From: Streptomyces sp. WM6378
Lineage (GTDB): Bacteria > Actinomycetota > Actinomycetes > Streptomycetales > Streptomycetaceae
Reading direction: 5' to 3'
Length of the DNA stretch: 64,000 nt
Assembly: GCF_001279695.1 (NCBI RefSeq)
Contig: NZ_LGDD01000339.1
Location: forward strand, 62,001-126,000
Shown: positions 51,294 through 60,462 of the stretch, in pieces
How positions within the stretch are numbered: position 1 is the stretch's first letter
Layout: the number at the start of each line of letters is the position of its first letter
Made by a program: the position numbers and the translations under genes
Notes under the pieces: model-generated
The model's input: the letters and a program-made list of their open reading frames with translations, nothing else
Databases searched by the model: none
Told to the model about the DNA's origin: nothing

Positions 51294-54200
51294 ATGAACC
51301 ACACCGATGTTCCGTTAGCCTCGTCACGCCCGTTGTCCGTTCCTCCGCGCCCCGCCGTCGGCACACCCGTGCCCGGCTATCCGCGGGACAGCGTCATCCC
51401 GGAGCTGTTCGAGGCGCAGGCCGCGGCCCGGCCGGACGCACCGGCGGCACGGCACGGGGAACGCGTCGTGACGTACGGTCAACTCGACGCCCACGCCAAT
51501 GACTTGGCGGCGCGCCTCACCGCGCACGGCATCCGGCCCGGTGAGCTGATAGGCGTGTGCGGCAGCCGCTCCCTTGAGGCGCTGGTGGCGCTGCTCGGCA
51601 TCCTGAAGGCGGGCTGCGCGTACGTGCCGCTCGACGAGGACCTGCCGCCGGCCCGGCTGCGGGCGATGGCCGAGGACGCGGGGCTCAGTGCCGCCGTCAC
51701 GCTGCCCGGCAGTACGCGCCGCGTCCGCGGTCTACGCGCGTCGGTCGAGGTCGGTCCGCTCGGCCACGCCACCGACCACCTCACCCGGCCGGCCGCCCTC
51801 ACACGGACCGGCTCCGCGACGGACTGCGCCTACGTGGCCTTCACCTCCGGCACGACGGGCCGCCCCAAGCCGGTCGCCGTACCTCATCGCGGCGTGGTGC
51901 GCCTGGTCCTCTCCGAGCCCCAACTGCCCCCGCCCGGACCGGGGGACGGGGTGCTGCACGCGTACGGCCTGTCCTCCGACGCCTCGACCATCGAGATATG
52001 GGGCGCCCTGCTCACCGGCGCCTGCCTGGTCCTGGCCGACCGGGAGGAACTGCTCTCCCCCGCCGCGCTGGAACGGCTCTTCCACGCCGCCGACGTCACC
52101 GTGGCCTATCTGACGACGAGCGTGTTCCACCTGGTCGCCCGGACCCGCCCCGAGGCGCTGGCCTCGCTGCGCTTCGTCTCCGCGGGCGGGGAGGCGATGG
52201 ACCCGCGCCTCGCGAACGCCGTCCTCGCGGCCTGCCCCGACACGACGGTGGTCAACTTCTACGGCCCGACCGAGAACGCCGTGGTCTCCACCGCGCACGT
52301 GCTGAGCCCCCTTCCCGAGGATGCCGCGAGCGTCCCCCTCGGCCGCCCCTTCGGCGCCTCCACCTGCCATGTCCTGCGGCTGGACGGCTCGGTCGCGAAG
52401 CCCGGCGAGGAGGGCGAGTTGTACGTCGGCGGGGACGGCCTTGCCCTCGGCTACCTCGGCGACCCACGGCTCACCGCCCAGCGGTTCGTCGCGCTGCCCG
52501 CCGTCGAACCGGGCGGCCTTCTGTACCGGACCGGCGACCGGGCCGTGCTGACCGCCGACGGGCTCCTTGAGTACCGCGGCCGCCTCGACCGCCAGGTGAA
52601 GCTGCGCGGCGCGCGCATCGAACTCGACGAGGTCGAGGCCCGATTACGGGCCCACCCCGAGATAGGCGAGGCCGTCGTCGAGGCCGGCTCCGGCACCCTC
52701 ACCGCCTACGTAACCGCCTCCCGACCCGGCCGTCCCCTGCCGCTGGCCGCCCTTCGCGCGTACTGCGCCCAGTGGCTGCCCGCACAGGCCGTCCCCGCCC
52801 TCGTCCCCATGGACCGCTTCCCGGTGACCAGCGGCGGCAAGATCGACCGCACCCGTCTGAAGTCACCCACACCGCCGAACGGCAGCGGCACGGAGGACGG
52901 GCCGAAGATCGAGGGGCTGCTCGACGTCCTCACCGAGGTGTGGCAGCAGGTGCTGCGCGTACGTCCGCTGCCCCAAGACGACTTCTTCCTGCTCGGCGGC
53001 GACTCCTTGCTCGCCTCGGAGGTCGTCACCCGCGCCCTGGCCGTGCTCAACCTCGACGCCGCCCTCGGCTCGACCCTGATCAGGGCGCTCCTGGCCGCCC
53101 CCACGCTGGAGGGCTTCACTGCCGCCGTGCGCGACGTCCGGGGCGGGTTCGGCCGGGCGGCCGGGCCGGAGCCGGTCGTCGACTTCGTACGGGAGACCGA
53201 GCTCGGCTTCGCCCTGCCACCCGCCGAGGGCCCGGACCCGCGCCCGCAGGACCCCAGGGACGTCCTGCTCACCGGGGCTTCGGGGTTCGTCGGCGCGTTC
53301 CTGTTGCACCGGCTGCTGCGCTCGACGGCCGCCCGCGTCCACTGCCCCGTACGGGCGACGAACCCGGCACACGCCGAGCAGCGGGTGCGCACCACGCTCG
53401 CCCGCTACGGGCTGCGCCTCGACGAGGCCGAGTGGCGGCGCGTGGAGTGCTTCCCCGGGGACCTGGCGCAGCCCGGACTGGGTCTTTCGACCACACACAC
53501 CGCCGAGCTGGCCCGCCGCCTCGACCTTGTCGTGCACAACGGCGCGCGGGTCAACTTCCTTTATCCGTACGAGCAGTTGCGCCCGGCGAACGTCGACGGA
53601 ACCCGGGAGGTCATCCGCATCGCGGCGCCCCGTCGCGTACCCGTGCACTTCGTCTCGACCGTCGCCGTCGTCGCCGGGTTCGGCACCGCCGGGGTCCGCG
53701 AGGTGGCCGAGGACCTGCCGCCGGCCCACGCCGACGGGCTCACCATGGGCTACGCGGAGAGCAAGTGGGTAGCCGAAGGGGTGTTGCGGAGCGCGGCAGA
53801 ACAGGGGTTGCCGGTGGCCGTGTACCGGCCGTACGAGGTGACGGGCGACCGGGTGCACGGCGCGTGCAACACCGAGACGGCGATCTGTTCGCTGTTCAAG
53901 ACGATCGCCGAAACGGGTCTGGCTCCCGGCATCGAGCTGCCGATGGACTTCGTCCCCGTCGACCACCTCGCCGAGTCGGTGGTGCACATCGCCACCCACC
54001 AGCGGGCCGACGGCCGGGTCTACCACCTCACCAACCCCCGCCCGGCGATGCTGTCGGACGTCCTGGAGCGGATGCGCGCGGCGGGTGTTGCCGTGCGGAC
54101 GCTGCCGTACGCCCAGTGGGTCGGCGAGCTGGTGCGGTACGTCGCCGAGAACCCCGCCAGCGCCACGGCGCCGTTCGTGTCCCTGTGCGTGGACCGCAGC

Positions 54201-54440
54201 CGCAACGCCGACATGTCCGTCAAGGAGATGTACCTCAAGGGCACCTTCCCGGTCCTGGGGCGGAGCAACGCCGATCGAGCGCTGGCCGGCAGCGGGCTGC
54301 ACTGCCCGCCGGTCGATGCCGCGCTGCTCGACCGCTACCTGGAGTTTTTCTTCGCCTCCGGCTACATCGCGCGGCCCGCACACCCGCTCGGCCACGGCAC
54401 GCCGCGCACCGCCGCGGTGGGATCGGAGCACGCCGCGTGA
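51294..54440 (+). CDS. Stand-alone NRPS-like adenylation-thiolation-reductase enzyme
   Basis: A 1048-residue A-T-R protein. Adenylation domain about 30-530: AYVAFTSGTTGRPKPVAVPH (A3), YGLSSDASTIEIWGALLTGA with Asp of the amino-acid pocket (A4), NFYGPTE (A5), YRTGDRA (A7) and TSGGKIDR with the catalytic Lys (A10). Carrier domain: FLLGGDSLLAS with phosphopantetheine Ser571. Reductase domain from about 650: LLTGASGFVGAFLL (NADPH) and Tyr820-Lys824 in GYAESK. No condensation domain, so it probably activates one amino or aryl acid and releases it as aldehyde or alcohol. The specificity code was not assigned. TTA codons at 8 and 451 imply bldA dependence. Confidence 0.93.
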   Translation: MNHTDVPLASSRPLSVPPRPAVGTPVPGYPRDSVIPELFEAQAAARPDAPAARHGERVVTYGQLDAHANDLAARLTAHGIRPGELIGVCGSRSLEALVALLGILKAGCAYVPLDEDLPPARLRAMAEDAGLSAAVTLPGSTRRVRGLRASVEVGPLGHATDHLTRPAALTRTGSATDCAYVAFTSGTTGRPKPVAVPHRGVVRLVLSEPQLPPPGPGDGVLHAYGLSSDASTIEIWGALLTGACLVLADREELLSPAALERLFHAADVTVAYLTTSVFHLVARTRPEALASLRFVSAGGEAMDPRLANAVLAACPDTTVVNFYGPTENAVVSTAHVLSPLPEDAASVPLGRPFGASTCHVLRLDGSVAKPGEEGELYVGGDGLALGYLGDPRLTAQRFVALPAVEPGGLLYRTGDRAVLTADGLLEYRGRLDRQVKLRGARIELDEVEARLRAHPEIGEAVVEAGSGTLTAYVTASRPGRPLPLAALRAYCAQWLPAQAVPALVPMDRFPVTSGGKIDRTRLKSPTPPNGSGTEDGPKIEGLLDVLTEVWQQVLRVRPLPQDDFFLLGGDSLLASEVVTRALAVLNLDAALGSTLIRALLAAPTLEGFTAAVRDVRGGFGRAAGPEPVVDFVRETELGFALPPAEGPDPRPQDPRDVLLTGASGFVGAFLLHRLLRSTAARVHCPVRATNPAHAEQRVRTTLARYGLRLDEAEWRRVECFPGDLAQPGLGLSTTHTAELARRLDLVVHNGARVNFLYPYEQLRPANVDGTREVIRIAAPRRVPVHFVSTVAVVAGFGTAGVREVAEDLPPAHADGLTMGYAESKWVAEGVLRSAAEQGLPVAVYRPYEVTGDRVHGACNTETAICSLFKTIAETGLAPGIELPMDFVPVDHLAESVVHIATHQRADGRVYHLTNPRPAMLSDVLERMRAAGVAVRTLPYAQWVGELVRYVAENPASATAPFVSLCVDRSRNADMSVKEMYLKGTFPVLGRSNADRALAGSGLHCPPVDAALLDRYLEFFFASGYIARPAHPLGHGTPRTAAVGSEHAA

Positions 54441-55651
54441 GCCGCCCCGAAGCCCTCGTCCCGGTCCCGGAAGTCGAACCCGGTACGGCGGGACCGCCCT
54501 GTGCGTACGCCCGGCTGCGCGCCGAACAGCCCGTTGTCCAGGCGCAGTTACCCAACGGCGAGACCGGCTGGCTGATCAGCCGCTACGAGGACGTGCGTGC
54601 CGCGTTCGCCGACCCGAGGCTCGTCCGGCCGCTCCTTTCGGCCTGGCCGCTCCGCGAAGGGGCCGACGCCCCGCCGCCCGCCCTGCCGACCTTCCTGGAG
54701 ATGACCGGCGAGCACCACGAACGCGTGCGCCGCGCCGTCCTGCCGATGTTCGGCCGACGACGACTGGAGTTCATGCGGCCCCGGATCCGGGCGATGGCCG
54801 GGGAACTCGTCGACGCGATGGTGGCCGGGACAGCGGACGGCGAGGCGGCCGATCTCGTCGCCTCCTACGCCGAGCCACTGCCGCTGCGCGTGCTGTGCGA
54901 GACCGTCGGCCTGCCGTACGAGGACCGCGAGATCTACCTTCCGCACACCCTCGCGCTCCTGGGGGCGTCCGGGCTCTCGATGGAGGAGGTGCTCGCGGCG
55001 CTGTACGCCCTGCAGGACTACGCCGACGACCTCATCTCCCGCCGGGAGAAGGACGGCGAGGGCGAGGACTACATCGGGCTGCTCCTGGCAGAAGCACTCC
55101 GCCCGGGGGGCCGGCTGAACCGGGACGACGTCGTCAGCTTCGTCGTCACCATGCTCATGGCGGGCTACAAGACCAACATCCAGCACACCGGCAACGCGCT
55201 GCTCGCGCTGCTCACCCGTCCCGATGAACTTCGCAGGCTGCGCGAGACGCCCGAGGGGATCGGCACTGCCGTGGAGGAGCTGCTGCGGTACGTGCCTCTG
55301 ATGAACGCCATCAACATCCTTGTCGCGACGGAGGACTTCACCCTGCACGGGCAGCGGATCCGCGCCGGTGACGCGGTCGTCCCGGTGCCCGCGTCCGCCA
55401 ACCGCGACCCGGAGCAGTTCGTCGACGCCGACCGCCTCGACCTTGCCCGCACCCCCAACGCGCACGTCGCCTTCGGGCACGGCCCGCACTCCTGCATGGG
55501 CGGACACCTGACCCGTCTGCAACTCGCCGTCGCCATCGAGGTGTTGCTGGAACGGCTCCCCGGGATCGAGCTGGCCGTGCCCGCGCGGACCATCCCCTGG
55601 GACGAGTCCACCCCGCTGCGCGCGCCGGCCGTGCTGCCCGTGCGCTGGTGA
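54437..55651 (+). CDS. Cytochrome P450, first of pair with the A-T-R enzyme
   Basis: A 404-residue bacterial P450. The heme loop is FGHGPHSCMGGHL with Cys353 and ExxR is EELLRYV. The I-helix is MAGYKTNIQH: the Thr is present but the usual acidic residue before it is Lys. The GTG overlaps the A-T-R stop as GTGA, so the two are translationally coupled. Codon 38 is TTA (54548-54550). It likely oxidises the product or the carrier-bound intermediate of the A-T-R enzyme. Confidence 0.93.
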   Translation: MSRPEALVPVPEVEPGTAGPPCAYARLRAEQPVVQAQLPNGETGWLISRYEDVRAAFADPRLVRPLLSAWPLREGADAPPPALPTFLEMTGEHHERVRRAVLPMFGRRRLEFMRPRIRAMAGELVDAMVAGTADGEAADLVASYAEPLPLRVLCETVGLPYEDREIYLPHTLALLGASGLSMEEVLAALYALQDYADDLISRREKDGEGEDYIGLLLAEALRPGGRLNRDDVVSFVVTMLMAGYKTNIQHTGNALLALLTRPDELRRLRETPEGIGTAVEELLRYVPLMNAINILVATEDFTLHGQRIRAGDAVVPVPASANRDPEQFVDADRLDLARTPNAHVAFGHGPHSCMGGHLTRLQLAVAIEVLLERLPGIELAVPARTIPWDESTPLRAPAVLPVRW

Positions 55652-55698
55652 CCACGCCCTCGTACCCGTACGCACCCCAGGAGAAAGGCCCGCACCCC

Positions 55699-56925
55699 AT
55701 GACCACCCCCCAAGCACGCACCTCCGAGGGATCCCCGACCGGGGATCCCCTCCCTCACTACCCCTTCAGCACCCGGGGCGACCGGCTGGCCCCCGAGCTC
55801 GCCGAGCTCCAGAGCCGCTGCCCCGTGGCGCGGGTCAGCACCAACTCCGGCGACGAGGCATGGCTGGTCACCGGCTACGAGCTGGCCCAGCACGTGCTGC
55901 GCGACCGCGCCTTCGACCGCTCCGTACTGGGCCAGGCCGACAGCCCGGCGCAGGACGCTCCGATCATGGCGCCCGAACTGCTCGACGCCATGAACCACCT
56001 GCAGCAGGCCGGGCTGCGCGACGAGGTGCTCAAGGCCCTCGGCCGCGACCAGCCCGCGCTGCCCGCCGACTGGGTCGAAGGCGTGACCCGCGAGGGCCTG
56101 GAGGCGATGGTCCGCGAGGGCGGCCCGGGCGACTTGCAGCACCACTTCGCGGAGTGGGTCGCCGGGCAATGCATGTGCCGGCTGCTCGGCCTGCCCTTCG
56201 AGGACCACGCCTGGCTCGCGGTACGAGCCGACCTGGACCTGACCATGGTCACACCCACCCACGAGGAACTCGCCCGCAACTGGGAGGAGATCCGCGTGTA
56301 CATGCACGAGCACATGTCCACTCGCAGCCCCGGCGCACCGCGCGGCCTGGCAGACCGCCTGGCTGATCTCAACACCGCACAGCCAGGTTTGACTGACCAT
56401 CAGCTATCAAACATCGTATCCGTCCTCTTCGTCAGCGGGTACGAGGACTTCGCGAGCTTCCTGGGCGTGGCGGCCTTCAACCTGCTCCAGCGCCCCGAGG
56501 TCATGGACGCGTTACGAGCCCGCCCGGAAACGATGCCTCAGTGCGTGGAGGAGCTGCTGCGCTGCAGCGTGGTCCTGGGCAACGCGATCCCGCGCTTCGT
56601 CACACGGGACGCGCGGCTCGGCTCCGCCGAGGTGAAGGAGGGCGAGATGATCCTGCTCTCCCTGGACGCGGTGAACTACGACCCGGCCGCGTTCTTCGCC
56701 CCCGAAGAGTTCGACCCCACCCGTTCCCCCAACCCACATCTCCGCTTCGGCTACGGCCGCCACCACTGCCCCGGCGCCCATCTGGTCCGCCGCCAGTCCG
56801 ACGTGGCCTTCCGCACCCTCCTCGACCACCTGCCCGCCCTCCGCCTGGCCGTACCACCGGCGAAGGTCCCCTGGCACCCGAACCGCATGGCCATCATGCC
56901 GGCGGAGATCCCGGTGACCTGGTGA
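55699..56925 (+). CDS. Cytochrome P450, second of pair
   Basis: A 408-residue P450 with heme loop FGYGRHHCPGAHL (Cys357) and ExxR EELLRCS. The I-helix SGYEDFASF has Asp where the conserved Thr is expected, a change seen in some non-hydroxylating or coupling P450s. The ATG at 55699 is chosen for AGGAGAAAGG upstream; an in-frame GTG at 55648 would overlap the previous stop as GTGA and add 17 residues. Codon 272 is TTA (56512-56514). Third structural gene of the A-T-R operon. Confidence 0.92.
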   Translation: MTTPQARTSEGSPTGDPLPHYPFSTRGDRLAPELAELQSRCPVARVSTNSGDEAWLVTGYELAQHVLRDRAFDRSVLGQADSPAQDAPIMAPELLDAMNHLQQAGLRDEVLKALGRDQPALPADWVEGVTREGLEAMVREGGPGDLQHHFAEWVAGQCMCRLLGLPFEDHAWLAVRADLDLTMVTPTHEELARNWEEIRVYMHEHMSTRSPGAPRGLADRLADLNTAQPGLTDHQLSNIVSVLFVSGYEDFASFLGVAAFNLLQRPEVMDALRARPETMPQCVEELLRCSVVLGNAIPRFVTRDARLGSAEVKEGEMILLSLDAVNYDPAAFFAPEEFDPTRSPNPHLRFGYGRHHCPGAHLVRRQSDVAFRTLLDHLPALRLAVPPAKVPWHPNRMAIMPAEIPVTW

Positions 56926-57081
56926 GCCCCGCGGACGGTGCGGGCACGCCGGTGCGGTGACTGAGGATGCCCTCGTCCTCGACTTGAGTTCTGATGGGCG
57001 GGGGCGTCTCACAGACGTGTTCCGGCTGAGCGCGTCCATGCTCCGCTGAGGAGCCGAGGCGCGGATTGCGGAAAAGACGAT

Positions 57082-57098
57082 CCCGGTGCTGCACCGGG
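57082..57098. promoter_or_regulatory. Palindrome CCCGGTGCTGCACCGGG
   Basis: Perfect 8-bp arms around one base in the 291-bp gap between the second P450 and the DinB-like gene. It may be an operator of the latter or part of the operon terminator; no gene is supported in this gap. Confidence 0.4.
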
Positions 57099-57216
57099 TC
57101 GGCCGCCCGCGCCTCCACCGGGAGGACGGCACCTGCCAGGAAATCCTCCAACTCGCCCTATGGGCGGATAGGTTAGCCACACCTACGAACAGCGTCACGT
57201 CAGGAGTGCCGAAGCC

Positions 57217-58020
57217 ATGGACTACGTTGCCCAGTTCCGTCGCGAGGTCGAGGCGTTCGAGGGCGCGGCCCGCGCGGCGTCGTGGGAGGCGGGCAGCGGC
57301 GGGGTGGCGCTGGTGCCCTCGTGCCCGGCCTGGTCGGTGGCCGATCTCGTGTTTCATCTGGGCGCCGTGCACCGCTATGTGAGCCACGTGATCAGCGAGG
57401 GGCTGATCGATCGTCCGAAGGACGACGACTTCACCTACCTGTCCCTGCCCCCGGACATGGCGGGCTGGCCCGATCCTCAACTCGCCCCGAATCGCGGCCC
57501 GTTGCCCGCCGGGCTCCTCGACTGGTTCCACGACGGGGCCTCCCGCCTGGCGGCACTCTTCGCCGAACGCGATCCCGCCGAGCGGGTGTGGTCCTGGTCG
57601 GACGAGCGGTCCGTGGGGTTCTGGCGGCGCATGCAGGCCATCGAGGCGGCCGTCCACCGCTGGGACATCGAGCACGCCCTGGGTACGGCCCAGCCCGTGG
57701 ACCGGCAGCTCGCCGCCGACGCCGTGAGCCACACCTTCCAGGTCATGGCTCCCGCCCGCCGCACCCGCCAGAACGCACCGGCGGGCCAGGGCGAACGGCT
57801 CCGGTTCCGGCAGTCCGACGGCTCCGGCCTCTGGGTGGTGCAGATGGATCCCGAGGGCGTTCTGCTGAACGAGGGCGCCGGATGCTGTGACGTCGAACTG
57901 ACCGCCACAGCATCGGAGTTGATGCTGTTCCTGTGGCACCGCATCCCCTCCGACGGCTTGGAGGTCCGGGGCGATGCCGCCCTCCTGGAGCGCTACTTCA
58001 AGATGGTCCCGCCGCTTTAG
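57217..58020 (+). CDS. Maleylpyruvate isomerase / DinB-like, mycothiol-dependent family
   Basis: A 267-residue protein. The N-terminal four-helix domain is of the MDMPI/DinB type (VALVPSCPAWSVADLVFHLGAVHRYV, MQAIEAAVHRWDIEHALG) with three His in the metal-site pattern; a C-terminal SCP2-like region follows (GAGCCDVELTATASELMLFLWHRI). Family members bind metal and use mycothiol in isomerisation or thiol transfer, though most are uncharacterised. It begins after a 291-bp gap from the P450s, so it is probably a separate unit. Its end overlaps the convergent HAD gene by 23 bp. Confidence 0.85.
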   Translation: MDYVAQFRREVEAFEGAARAASWEAGSGGVALVPSCPAWSVADLVFHLGAVHRYVSHVISEGLIDRPKDDDFTYLSLPPDMAGWPDPQLAPNRGPLPAGLLDWFHDGASRLAALFAERDPAERVWSWSDERSVGFWRRMQAIEAAVHRWDIEHALGTAQPVDRQLAADAVSHTFQVMAPARRTRQNAPAGQGERLRFRQSDGSGLWVVQMDPEGVLLNEGAGCCDVELTATASELMLFLWHRIPSDGLEVRGDAALLERYFKMVPPL

Positions 58021-58699
58021 GCGTGGCCCCAGCGCCTGACGATCGTGTCGTGGCAGAGACGAAGGCCAGGATCTCCGGGACACCTTCGTTCAGCGTCGCG
58101 AAGTGCCGGTGTACGCCCGCCACCGGAACCGCGGCGTTGACGCCCCACACCTGCATGCCGGCCCGCAGTCCCGCCGCCACACCCGACGGGGCGTCCTCGA
58201 CGACCAGGCAGTCCGCGGGTTCGGCCCCTAGCAGTTCGGCGGCCAGCAAGTACGGCGCAGGCGACGGCTTGCCCTCGGCCACGGCAGCCGCGTCCACGAT
58301 GACACTCGGCACGGGCAGCCCGGCGCGGGCAAAGCGCCCCCGCACCCGGTGCTCATAGTTGGAGGTCACCAACCCCCAGGCCCCCGGCGCCAAACCGGTC
58401 AGCAACTCCCGCGCACCGTCGAACGCCGAGTAGACCCCTGACCGTACATCGTCGTCCTCCAGCGCGTGCAACGCGGCCAGACACTCCCGCGGGTCCCGGT
58501 CCGGCACGACTTCCGCGAAGGTCTCCATCGGCCTGGTCCGCAGCGCCACCCGGTAGGTCTCTTCGGGGTCCCGCCCGTACCGCGCCGCCCATGCCGCCCA
58601 CACCCCGCGCTGGTTCTCCACGGCATCGATCAACGTGCCGTCGACGTCGAATAGGACACACTTCCCGCCGCCGGGCTGCCGCACATGCTCATCAGTCAC
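57998..58699 (-). CDS. HAD-superfamily phosphatase
   Basis: A 233-residue HAD hydrolase (beta-phosphoglucomutase/GPP-like). Motif I is FDVDGTLID (nucleophile Asp and general acid Asp), motif II VTSNY, motif III Lys in EGKPSPAPYL and motif IV VEDAPSGVAAG. The substrate is likely a small sugar or glycerol phosphate but cannot be fixed. The start is uncertain: GTG 58699 fits the N-terminus but lacks a visible ribosome site. It converges on and overlaps the MDMPI-like gene. Confidence 0.88.
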   Translation of the reverse strand: MTDEHVRQPGGGKCVLFDVDGTLIDAVENQRGVWAAWAARYGRDPEETYRVALRTRPMETFAEVVPDRDPRECLAALHALEDDDVRSGVYSAFDGARELLTGLAPGAWGLVTSNYEHRVRGRFARAGLPVPSVIVDAAAVAEGKPSPAPYLLAAELLGAEPADCLVVEDAPSGVAAGLRAGMQVWGVNAAVPVAGVHRHFATLNEGVPEILAFVSATTRSSGAGATPKAAGPS

Positions 58700-58740
58700 G
58701 CCGTGATCATGCCAGGAAGCGGACGCCGGGTCGGTCGTAG

Positions 58741-60279
58741 CTACTCGCCGATCAGCGGCAGCACCGGAAACGTGTGGTTCTGCCAGATCAGGCGGGAGGA
58801 GTCCTCCGGGTACGCGGCGACAGCGGGCCGGGCGTCGAAGAGCTGGACTCGGCGTTGGTGGGTGTCGTACGCGGGCCAGCCGGGGTCGCCGCAGGCGGCG
58901 AACGATGTCCATGCCGTACGCATGCGGGCGGACAGGGCCTCCGCCTCCGGGGACGGCTCGGCACCGATCAGGAGCGCCGGCCGGCCGCGGTCCAGGTTGC
59001 CGAAGACCAGGGGTACGTCCAAGCCGTGGCACGCGCCGAAGGCGGCGCCCATGCCCGGTGCGGGCCAGGTCAACTCGTAGACGTGCACCCGGCCTCCGGC
59101 GGCGACCTGGGACTCGGCGAGGTGGAGGGTGGGCATGCGGAACAGCCAGTCGGAGTGGACCAGTTCGTACAACTCGTCCGGACCCGCCGTCGGGAATGCC
59201 TCCCGGTAGCGGCGCTCGCCGTCCGGGCCCGGGGCGAAGGTACACAGGGCGGTCGCGGCCTGCTCCTCGGTCACCTGGCCGAGCAGGCCGTCGAGCGCGG
59301 TGAACAGGCGCTGCTCCTCCCGGGTGTGGCCGACCAGAAGGCCGAGGTCCCGGCGCGCTCCGTCGGCCAGGGCCTGCCACGGCGTAGCGTCCAGGACGTC
59401 GCCGTCGACGACCGGCGCGAAGAGGATCGACCGGCGCGCGGGCCGGCCCCAGCGGTGCGTCCACCGGTCGATCTTCGCGGCGACCGCGTCACCGGCGGCG
59501 GACAGGCGATCCGGGGCCACACCGGCCAGGTCGGCCACCGTGGGCCGCAGCCCCAGCTCGGCGGCGCAGGCAGCCGTGATGTCCGCGGCGAGCTCGGGCG
59601 AGAAGAACGTGCCCGGTGCGCTCTGCACGACGGCCCGGTGGACGAGCCCGGCCGTACGGTCCATCGCGAGGAGCGCGGCGATCGATCCCCCGCCCGCCGA
59701 CTGGCCGAAGACCGTGACCCGGCCCGGGTCCCCGCCGAAGGCCTCGATGTTGTCGCGCACCCACTCCAGCACGGCGACCTGGTCCAGCAGGCCCCGATTG
59801 GCGGGAGCACCCTCGATCTGCGCGAAACCCTCAAGTCCCACGCGGTAGTTGAACGTCACCACGACGACACCGCCGTCCCGGGCGAGCCGGCCACCGTCGT
59901 ACTCCGGGAGGCCGGACATGCCGATCGTGTACGCGCCGCCATGGACCCACACCATCACCGGCAGCCCCGCGCCCGGGCTGGATTCCGGCGACCAGACATT
60001 GACCGTCAGCCAGTCGTGGTCGCCCGTGTCCTGCGCCAGCGCGTCCATGCCGAAGTGGCCGCCCTGCGGGGGCGGCGAACCGTACGAGAACGCCTCCCGA
60101 ACCCCGCTCCATCCCCGCACGGGCCGCGGCGCGGCGAACCGCAACGCGCCGACCGGGGGCTCGGCGAACGGGATGCCGCGGAAAACCGCCACCCCCGCCT
60201 CCCAGCCGCCCTTCAACGCCCCGACCGCAGCGCGGACTTGGGGCCGTGAGTCGGCCACCTCGGACCCGGCAACAGTCAT
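58741..60279 (-). CDS. Type B carboxylesterase, cytoplasmic
   Basis: A 512-residue esterase without signal peptide. Blocks: GIPFAEPPVGALRFAAP, DHDWLTVNVWSP, the oxyanion-hole VHGGAY, nucleophile Ser194 in GQSAGGGS, and GACHGLDVPLVFGN with the catalytic His. It is related to the two carboxylesterases at the left end of the window, the third of this family in 64 kb. It lies 183 bp downstream of and parallel to a TetR gene; the gap contains three near-repeats of ACGTCAGA (60298-60333), possibly part of its promoter. Confidence 0.92.
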   Translation of the reverse strand: MTVAGSEVADSRPQVRAAVGALKGGWEAGVAVFRGIPFAEPPVGALRFAAPRPVRGWSGVREAFSYGSPPPQGGHFGMDALAQDTGDHDWLTVNVWSPESSPGAGLPVMVWVHGGAYTIGMSGLPEYDGGRLARDGGVVVVTFNYRVGLEGFAQIEGAPANRGLLDQVAVLEWVRDNIEAFGGDPGRVTVFGQSAGGGSIAALLAMDRTAGLVHRAVVQSAPGTFFSPELAADITAACAAELGLRPTVADLAGVAPDRLSAAGDAVAAKIDRWTHRWGRPARRSILFAPVVDGDVLDATPWQALADGARRDLGLLVGHTREEQRLFTALDGLLGQVTEEQAATALCTFAPGPDGERRYREAFPTAGPDELYELVHSDWLFRMPTLHLAESQVAAGGRVHVYELTWPAPGMGAAFGACHGLDVPLVFGNLDRGRPALLIGAEPSPEAEALSARMRTAWTSFAACGDPGWPAYDTHQRRVQLFDARPAVAAYPEDSSRLIWQNHTFPVLPLIGE

Positions 60280-60462
60280 CGCGACTCCCCCTCAGGAACG
60301 TCAGACACGTCAGAACCCCAGGCACGTCGGAAATCTCAGGAAGGTGGAGGACGACGCACGGCCCCCACTCCCCGGATCATCCGCCGTGTCCGCACGCCGC
60401 GCCAGCCAATTACGGACGGCTCGCGGGGCCTGCGGGCAGCCGCCAGCCAGGAGGCCTCAGCT

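Noticed and set aside
51294..54440. Carboxylic acid reductase assignment for the A-T-R enzyme
   Set aside because: The A4 region has the Asp typical of amino-acid-activating domains and the architecture fits NRPS-like A-T-R enzymes; CAR-type proteins lack this pocket Asp and are usually about 1170 residues.
57000..57200. Possible transposase remnant after the second P450
   Set aside because: Short frames on both strands show no recognisable motif or consistent coding bias.
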